Positions 63,551 to 64,000 of a stretch of 64,000 nt of DNA are shown here, piece after piece. A model generated the notes under the pieces. The model ran no database searches. It was not told the origin of the DNA and saw nothing but the letters and a program-made list of their open reading frames with translations. How positions within the stretch are numbered: position 1 is the stretch's first letter; every line of letters begins with the position of its first letter. The stretch covers positions 310,001 through 374,000 of the forward strand of contig JARBJD010000015.1 in assembly GCA_033064195.1 (NCBI GenBank). The letters are read 5' to 3'. A program made the translations under genes and the position numbers. The stretch comes from Blattamonas nauphoetae (taxonomy: Eukaryota; Preaxostyla; Oxymonadida).

Positions 63551-64000
63551 TCACTGCCTTCCCACATTCGATCCCAGCAATTTTGTGACGGAGTGACAAT
63601 CATCAACAACAGAGTTGCCATAATCTCCGCTCTGTTCGTTCATCGTCATCTGTTCGAGGGTGTCTTCGACGCCTTCCAAAATCAGAGATTGTATCACTTC
63701 TGGGCTGTGAGTCATCCAACATTTGAGCAAATAGTTGATGTTCATAAGAAGCGATTTTCGAAGATAATCTCCGACGAATGAGAGACAACTTGACAATGCC
63801 ATCGCAATCGGAGATGCGAGAACAAATTCCAATGTTGGACGATGAAATGGGCTGATTTGAAGAAGTTCGCATTGTAGAGATAAGAAGGACTTGAACAAGT
63901 CTCCATTGAGCATGTTCCGATTTGAGATGAGAAACGTCACAAATTCAGAAGATGGAATCACGACCTTCAGAAAAATCATTTCACGATGGTTGAATTGGTC
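63551..64000 (-). CDS. Tandem family copy 9, C-terminal part (runs off the window)
   Basis: The frame is open to the window edge, entering at DQFNHREMIFLKVVIPSSEF. It includes PFHRPTLEFVLASPIAMALS, the subtype tail shared with copy 8, and ends LLGSNVGRQ. The N-terminal half lies beyond 64000. Confidence 0.75.
   Translation of the reverse strand, partial: DQFNHREMIFLKVVIPSSEFVTFLISNRNMLNGDLFKSFLSLQCELLQISPFHRPTLEFVLASPIAMALSSCLSFVGDYLRKSLLMNINYLLKCWMTHSPEVIQSLILEGVEDTLEQMTMNEQSGDYGNSVVDDCHSVTKLLGSNVGRQ

Larger units (their letters stand above)
44400..64000 (-). repeat. Tandem array of nine units (gene plus spacer), about 2-2.7 kb each
   Basis: Nine minus-strand paralogous genes are separated by homologous spacers. 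A spacer has three recognisable parts. First is a block just past each main stop (about 44690-45050, 46910-47250, 50215-50575, 53725-54070, 56345-56710, 58680-59030, 60890-61228 and 63190-63550). Then comes a G/A-rich block (44410-44660, 46620-46830, 49930-50170, 58390-58640, 60600-60810, 62890-63150). Last is an upstream part before the next ATG with CAACAGCAAACAACAAAGC. Unit 4 (gene 51964-53085) lacks the first block. Spacers 53230-53720 and 55600-56340 contain unrelated inserts. Confidence 0.85.

Overview
The window looks like nuclear DNA of an oxymonad flagellate, most likely Blattamonas nauphoetae or a close relative. This rests on remembered family features, not a database search. The long right-handed beta-helix surface protein with a C-terminal membrane anchor (11.2-14.8 kb) and the tandem alpha-helical family (45-64 kb), with its recurring VTDLVPSSAGSPSGF-type core, are both styles I associate with that genome. 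Stops behave as in the standard code. Several genes resolve only if very short GT-AG introns are allowed (34, 35, 36, 46 and 51 nt).

Layout. 1-417: 3' end of a gene. 428-7357: a 6.9 kb terminal-inverted-repeat (TIR) DNA element with a 3-bp target duplication. It carries a decayed ZNF598/Hel2-like gene and other broken reading frames, and a 475-bp relative (4302-4776) is nested inside it. 7.87-8.79 kb: an unidentified gene. 9.1-14.8 kb: a signal-peptide ORF, then the large beta-helix membrane protein. 15-25.3 kb: membrane, coiled-coil and eIF3m-like genes with short introns, several apparently frameshifted, a hAT-like element (15820-17499) and a 16-bp minisatellite (19.0-19.7 kb). 25.3-32.4 kb: membrane-protein exons, a 3.0 kb TIR element (26495-29514) with a second hAT-like copy inside it, and sparse sequence. 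32.8-37.35 kb: a DIRS-type tyrosine-recombinase retrotransposon body whose right end cuts a beta-helix gene fragment (37.35-38.53 kb). 38.9-39.7 kb: the C-terminal part of a MULE-like transposase. 39.7-43.2 kb: a four-exon host gene interrupted by a 670-bp TIR element.

44.4-64 kb: a tandem array of nine paralogous genes on the minus strand, about 2-2.7 kb per unit. One copy is split by a 1110-bp element with 117-bp TIRs. Eight units carry, 126-152 bp past the main stop, a highly similar spacer block holding a 36-codon ORF with the same start, stop and length every time. By eye the spacer is better conserved than the genes. The genes are mosaics of one another, which suggests ongoing gene conversion or unequal crossing-over.

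The left two thirds is a transposon-rich region with at least six distinct terminal-repeat families, nested insertions and captured or broken host genes. The right third is an expanding lineage-specific gene array. No rRNA, convincing tRNA, CRISPR array or prokaryotic operon structure was seen.
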